27,614 nt of DNA, from contig JABEVH010000317.1 in assembly GCA_013043915.1 (NCBI GenBank), positions 1 through 27,614 of the forward strand, written 5' to 3'. The notes beneath the pieces are model-generated. The model saw nothing but the letters and a program-made list of their open reading frames with translations, was not told where the DNA came from and searched no databases. Position numbers and translations under genes: made by a program. Origin of the DNA: Pseudomonadales bacterium (GTDB lineage: Bacteria > Pseudomonadota > Gammaproteobacteria > Pseudomonadales > Moraxellaceae). Shown one piece after another: positions 24,621 through 27,614 of the stretch. Numbering within the stretch: position 1 is the first letter of the stretch; every line of letters begins with the position of its first letter.

Positions 24621-24705
24621 TAATCGTTATGGTTTCAATACCCAGAAAATAGCTGTATACTTGGATGGGGTATCCCTTTAGATCCAATTGTGCCAAAATG
24701 ATTGG

Positions 24706-25758
24706 ATGTCCGACACTTCGATGATGCCTAAAGCTGGGGTGGACTATCCGCGCAACTGGGTTCAGTTTTTGGATTGGTTTCACTCAGAGAATGCGTGCAG
24801 AGCGTATCTGGAAAAAGTGCGCTGGCCAAGAGATTTCATTTGTCCGAAGTGCGAGCGATCTGGAACACCTTGTCGCTCTACGCGTGGCAGGCTCGTGTGC
24901 CTCAAATGGAAGTTCCAGACGACCGTCACGGCTGGCACCATTTTCGATAAAACGCGTACCGAACTGAGAATATGGTTTGCTGGGATTTGGTACATAACGA
25001 GCCAGAAGAATGGCATCAGCGCTTTGGGTTTGCAGCGCGTGCTTGGGCTTGGTAGTTACGAAACAGCCTGGACCATGCTGCATCGCTTGCGCAGAGCCAT
25101 GGTTCGACCTTGCAGAGATTTGCTTCATGGCGAGGTCGAAGTTGATGAAACTTACCTGGCGATCACTGATCGCAAGAATCCAACAAGTCCGATTGGTAGG
25201 AAAAGCAACACCAGCAAAGTGCTGGTGGCTATCGCAGTCGAGATGCTGCAGCCAAAAGGTTTCGGTCGCATTCGAATCAAGCAAATTGCCAATGGCGACT
25301 ATGATCATCTGATGCCGTTTATTCAGGAAGCTGTTCAGCTAGGTTCACTGATTCATAGTGACGGATCGGGTGCCTATCGAGATTTGGAAGAGGCAGGTTA
25401 TCACCATCGCCGTACCGTGCACCTTGGATCGGAAACACCTGCGCACGAGTCGATGCCAGGTGTGCACAGAGTCGCAGCACTGCTTCAGCGATGGCTGCTT
25501 GGAACTCACCAAGGATCGGTGCAGCCTGGTCAACTGGACTACTACCTTGATGAATTTGTTTTTCGGTTTAACCGAAGGACTTCCGCATCAAGAGGTCTGT
25601 TGTTCTATCGGTTGCTCCAGCAGGCTGTCGCCATGGAGCCGGTGACTTATGCAAAGGTTGCAAAAAAGGTGAAAAAGACGTGGAATGCACTCATATTATG
25701 GTGCATTTTTAACGCGAAAGGTGTTGCATGGCGACTGATAGGGATTCAATTCGGCTGA
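24706..25758 (+). CDS. IS1595-family transposase (ISXO2-like), probably degraded
   Basis: About 350 residues. The N-terminal zinc ribbon has CPKC, but the second pair reads CLKW, where a Cys is expected, so zinc binding may be lost. TVTAGTIFDKTRTELRIWFA, SALGLQRVLGLGSYETAW and LHRLRRAM are characteristic of IS1595 transposases. The catalytic acids are in VEVDETYLA and IHSDGSGAY, and the C-terminal block is YYLDEFVFRFNRR. After EPVTYAKV the frame continues about 35 residues with no family resemblance and runs into the start of the next gene, which suggests the element's own 3' end was lost. No terminal inverted repeats could be found on either side. The ATG at 24706 is chosen among several; TTG at 24688 opens the frame. 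It probably no longer moves. Confidence 0.82.
   Translation: MSDTSMMPKAGVDYPRNWVQFLDWFHSENACRAYLEKVRWPRDFICPKCERSGTPCRSTRGRLVCLKWKFQTTVTAGTIFDKTRTELRIWFAGIWYITSQKNGISALGLQRVLGLGSYETAWTMLHRLRRAMVRPCRDLLHGEVEVDETYLAITDRKNPTSPIGRKSNTSKVLVAIAVEMLQPKGFGRIRIKQIANGDYDHLMPFIQEAVQLGSLIHSDGSGAYRDLEEAGYHHRRTVHLGSETPAHESMPGVHRVAALLQRWLLGTHQGSVQPGQLDYYLDEFVFRFNRRTSASRGLLFYRLLQQAVAMEPVTYAKVAKKVKKTWNALILWCIFNAKGVAWRLIGIQFG
25684..25707. promoter_or_regulatory. Palindrome over the RHH-DUF433 promoter
   Basis: AATGCAC (25684-25690) and GTGCATT (25701-25707) form a perfect 7-bp inverted repeat with a 10-base centre that contains TATTAT (25694-25699), a possible -10. It is 20 bases before the RHH start. Position suits an operator for autoregulation by the RHH protein. 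A following run of T also allows a weak rightward terminator. Confidence 0.45.
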
Positions 25759-25949
25759 GCTTAGCTGTTTCTCCCGAGCTCAATGCTCGGTTAGATGAGC
25801 TCGCATCATCTTCACACACAACTAAAAGCGAAATCCTTCGGAAGGCCATTGCTTTATTTGATGTTGTTGCGGAGGCAAAGTTGGAGAAAAAGCGTTTCGG
25901 CATCCTTGATCAAAACAAACAACTGCTGACTGAGATTATTGGCATTTAA
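25728..25949 (+). CDS. Ribbon-helix-helix (CopG-like) DNA-binding protein
   Basis: A 73-residue protein. SIRLSLAVSPELNARLDELA followed by SSHTTKSEILRKAIALF has the beta strand, turn and two helices of the ribbon-helix-helix fold; the strand residues would contact DNA. The C-terminal tail (KRFGILDQNKQLLTEIIGI) is common among CopG-like regulators and probably mediates binding to a partner. A ribosome site AAGGTG is well placed. It starts inside the run-on end of the transposase frame and is followed, after 14 bases, by the DUF433 gene. Such pairs are usually antitoxin-like or regulatory. It probably binds the palindrome just upstream. Confidence 0.75.
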   Translation: MATDRDSIRLSLAVSPELNARLDELASSSHTTKSEILRKAIALFDVVAEAKLEKKRFGILDQNKQLLTEIIGI

Positions 25950-25963
25950 CCGTGGAGTCCGAT

Positions 25964-26266
25964 ATGACAAGTAGACTTATTTCAATTGATCCAGATGTTT
26001 TTGGTGGAACACCAGTTTTTATTGGTACTCGTGTTCCGGTTGCAGTGCTTTTCGAAAATCTTGCAGATGGGTTGACCTTGGAGGAAATCTTAGAGTCCTA
26101 TCCCACATTAAAACGTGAGGCTGTGCTCAGCGCTCTCAAAGAAGCAGAAGCGTCTCTGGAGAGAGAGAGAGCAGGCTTGAAGTGGACCCCAGAGTCAAGA
26201 CAATTTCCCATGGGGTTTAAGCTGCACATTAAACATCAGCAACTGGACGGCGCTGCCCCGATATAA
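25964..26266 (+). CDS. DUF433 protein with a tail derived from an inserted IS3 element
   Basis: The first 73 residues (ISIDPDVFGGTPVFIGTRVP, TLEEILESYPTLKREAVLSA) are a nearly whole DUF433 domain, a small helical DNA-binding fold used as an antitoxin. From Trp 74 onward the frame enters the IS3 end (TGGACCCC at 26183) and adds 27 foreign residues before a stop. Family members usually end near this point, so the domain itself may still work. The usual partner, a PIN-like DUF5615 toxin gene directly downstream, is absent; the IS sits where it should be. The ATG at 25964 is chosen for GGAG six bases upstream; a GTG at 25952 is less likely. It is transcribed with the RHH gene. Confidence 0.75.
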   Translation: MTSRLISIDPDVFGGTPVFIGTRVPVAVLFENLADGLTLEEILESYPTLKREAVLSALKEAEASLERERAGLKWTPESRQFPMGFKLHIKHQQLDGAAPI

Positions 26267-27149
26267 CGTTATCTGTTGACTTTGCTTTGGCATATTTCTC
26301 GATGATCATGGCGCCGCCATCAATAGCCGTTCGGTATACGTCGTCTGGTGTCTTGTTATTCAGGGATTGATGTGGTCTCTCGCTGTTGTAGAAGGCGAAG
26401 TAGTCGGTTAGACCCATCATGAGTTCACCCAAGGTAGCATAACCCTTTAGATATACGTCCTCATGCTTGACACTGCGCCAGAGCCGTTCAACAAAGATGT
26501 TATCGAATGCACGTCCACGTCCGTCCATACTGATGACAATCTCTTCTCGTTGTAGCGTGCCGATGAAAGCATCGCTGGTGAACTGGGAGCCCTGATCACT
26601 GTTGAAGATTTCTGGTTTTCCGTAATGACGCAGTGCGTCTTCCAGGCAGTCCACGCAGAATACTGCCTCCATACTGTTGCTGACCCGCCAACTGAGAACT
26701 CGGCGTGAATACCAGTCGATAATCGCCACCAGGTAGACAAATCCACGAGCCAGCCGGATATAGGTGATATCCACGCTCCAGACTTGATTGGGCCTGACCA
26801 CGGGAACACCGCGCAGCAGATAGGGATAAACCTTGTGCTCGGGGTGCGGACGGCTAGTGTTTGGTCCTGGCGCCATGCTGACAAGTCCCATCTGTCGCAT
26901 CAGTCGTTGCACCCGCTTGCGGTTGACAGCATGGCCCGCGTGAGTAAGGTATACCACCATCTTGCGGCTGCCATAGAACGGGTGGCGGGTGTACTCCTCA
27001 TCAATCAGACGACACAATAACAAGTCATCAGCATTCGTATCATGGAGTTGTTGCCGCGCATAGATCGTGGCACGCGCCACACCAGCCAGTATGCATTGTT
27101 TAACCACGGGCACCACGTCCCCTTGGTCGATCCAGGATTGCCGTATCAT
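26229..27149 (-). CDS. IS3-family transposase OrfB (DDE catalytic subunit)
   Basis: 306 residues from the ATG at 27147-27149. The N-terminal part has ARATIYARQQ and the HTH_21 block (HPFYGSRKMVVYL, VNRKRVQRLMRQMGL). The integrase core rve shows the DDE triad: D in VWSVDITYI, D in FNSDQGSQFTS, and E in FVERLWRSVKHEDVYLKGY, followed by YFAFYNSERPHQSLNNKTP. All look intact. The ATG overlaps the OrfA stop (ATGA), but the active enzyme in this family is normally an OrfAB fusion made by -1 slippage on the A8G run (27168-27175). Because orfA has an early stop, this copy probably cannot make the fusion by itself; OrfB alone is not expected to transpose. Confidence 0.92.
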   Translation of the reverse strand: MIRQSWIDQGDVVPVVKQCILAGVARATIYARQQLHDTNADDLLLCRLIDEEYTRHPFYGSRKMVVYLTHAGHAVNRKRVQRLMRQMGLVSMAPGPNTSRPHPEHKVYPYLLRGVPVVRPNQVWSVDITYIRLARGFVYLVAIIDWYSRRVLSWRVSNSMEAVFCVDCLEDALRHYGKPEIFNSDQGSQFTSDAFIGTLQREEIVISMDGRGRAFDNIFVERLWRSVKHEDVYLKGYATLGELMMGLTDYFAFYNSERPHQSLNNKTPDDVYRTAIDGGAMIIEKYAKAKSTDNVISGQRRPVADV

Positions 27150-27451
27150 GGCAGACTGATCCCGGACTTTTTTTTCATCCAGTCGAGATCCATCTTGAGC
27201 GGGCCAATCTCGCTATACAGCAGATCAGGATCACGATGCTCAAGTATCTGTGCTGGTTTGGGGCCACGCTTACCCTCAAATAGGGTCTTGGCCTGCTCCT
27301 CAATTTACCGCTTCCACTGACCCACCTGAACCGGATGAACACCGTACTCCTGGCCAATTTCGTTAATCGTCTTGACCCCACGCAGGGCCTCCAGACCAAT
27401 CTTGGCTTTAAACTCAGGGGTGTGGACCTTACGCTTCTTAGGCTCGCTCAT
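27146..27451 (-). pseudogene. IS3-family OrfA with an in-frame stop codon
   Basis: Translation from the ATG at 27449-27451 gives MSEPKKRKVHTPEFKAKIGL, the IS3 helix-turn-helix region, up to GQWKR. A TAA then follows (27305-27307) where relatives have Glu (GAA), and the frame continues normally with IEEQAKTLFEGKRGPKP down to WMKKKSGISLP. The rest, including the slippery A8G run, is intact, so this is a single point mutation. The leucine zipper and fusion with OrfB lie beyond the stop. Confidence 0.85.
27168..27176 (-). promoter_or_regulatory. Programmed -1 frameshift site of the IS3 transposase
   Basis: Read leftward, eight A followed by G, within ATGAAAAAAAAGTCC near the end of orfA. The orfB frame is open from here (KKVRDQSAMIRQ), so a -1 slip would give the OrfAB fusion usual for IS3 elements. 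Confidence 0.7.
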
Positions 27452-27550
27452 CGCCTATTGCTCCTCTTGACAGAGCACAGCTTAAACTACTGTCTCAAAT
27501 CCGGGGTCCACTATAGCCAACTGATCGAACTGAACACCTGGAGTTTAAAA

Positions 27551-27614
27551 ATGTCGCAATATGACCATGTGAGTACCGAATACCACAAGAAGCAATTAAG
27601 CCAACGATGGCATA
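27551..27614 (+). CDS. Start of an unidentified gene
   Basis: Only 21 codons are present before the window ends: MSQYDHVSTEYHKKQLSQRW and one more. GGAG lies ten bases before the ATG, which supports a real start. It is soluble and charged with no signal peptide. It lies 40 bases past the IS3 right end, so its promoter may be within or near the element. I do not recognise the product. Confidence 0.45.
   Translation, partial: MSQYDHVSTEYHKKQLSQRWH

Larger units (their letters stand above)
26183..27510 (-). mobile_element. IS3-family insertion sequence
   Basis: About 1.33 kb. Both ends begin TGGACCCC with a GA two bases later and share GTTTAAGCTG further in (26183 inward; 27510 inward on the other strand), so they are imperfect terminal inverted repeats of ~35 bases. 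It carries orfA and orfB in the usual -1 frame arrangement. The flanks (AAG to the left, CTA to the right) show no target duplication, which suggests a deletion or recombination next to the element. The copy interrupts the DUF433 operon. Confidence 0.88.

Noticed and set aside
24630..24690. Terminal inverted repeat of the IS1595 element (ATACCC / GGGTAT)
   Set aside because: Both arms lie on the same side of the transposase gene, and no matching sequence was found after 25650.
27168..27176. Run of eight A in the IS3 orfA as a disabling frameshift
   Set aside because: This is the normal programmed slippage site of IS3 elements; the disabling change is the TAA further upstream.

Overview
The window looks like a gammaproteobacterial chromosome, most likely Pseudomonadales and probably Moraxellaceae-like. 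The inference rests on gene content only: a gacS/barA-type hybrid kinase divergent from cysM, an exonuclease and rlmD, and a complete fil locus of the kind annotated in Acinetobacter as a 'putative pilus system'. Genus cannot be fixed from the sequence. No tRNA, rRNA or CRISPR was seen.

Layout. (1) 1-4553: the leftward cysM - 3'-5' exonuclease - rlmD operon, with ATGA stop/start overlaps, diverges from the rightward gacS-like kinase gene. (2) 4636-6170: a leftward TetR regulator and DUF4823 lipoprotein pair, with a perfect palindrome just before the regulator's start and an isolated rightward terminator beyond it. (3) 6200-12309: a TPR protein, an SNF2 helicase and a SWIM zinc-finger protein (overlapping by ATGA), then an unknown lipoprotein, all leftward. 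(4) 12400-15378: a very large lipid-anchored alpha/beta hydrolase with its own terminator. (5) 15379-24386: the fil locus. The leftward series is filA, filB (C39 peptidase), filC (beta-barrel), filD (FadL-like), filE and filF (lipoproteins). A rightward second filA-like gene converges on filF. (6) 24440-27512: mobile-element debris just upstream of filA, made up of a probable IS200/IS605 right-end relic, an IS1595-type transposase gene, a ribbon-helix-helix/DUF433 pair cut off by an IS3 copy, and that IS3 copy, whose orfA carries a stop codon. (7) The start of an unidentified rightward gene closes the window.

The most interesting part is the fil locus. It encodes no pilin, usher, chaperone or ATPase. 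Its parts are two serine/threonine/glycine-rich exported proteins, a periplasmic C39 peptidase with no ABC transporter, two outer-membrane barrels and two lipoproteins. That set recalls the Fap functional-amyloid export system (FapD is a C39 peptidase, FapF a barrel). Both FilA proteins share, right after the signal peptide, a motif resembling the double-glycine leaders that C39 peptidases recognise. I infer that the locus exports and processes beta-rich surface proteins, with FilA processed by FilB. The structured filA leader and the filA-filB hairpins would suit high filA expression relative to the export genes.
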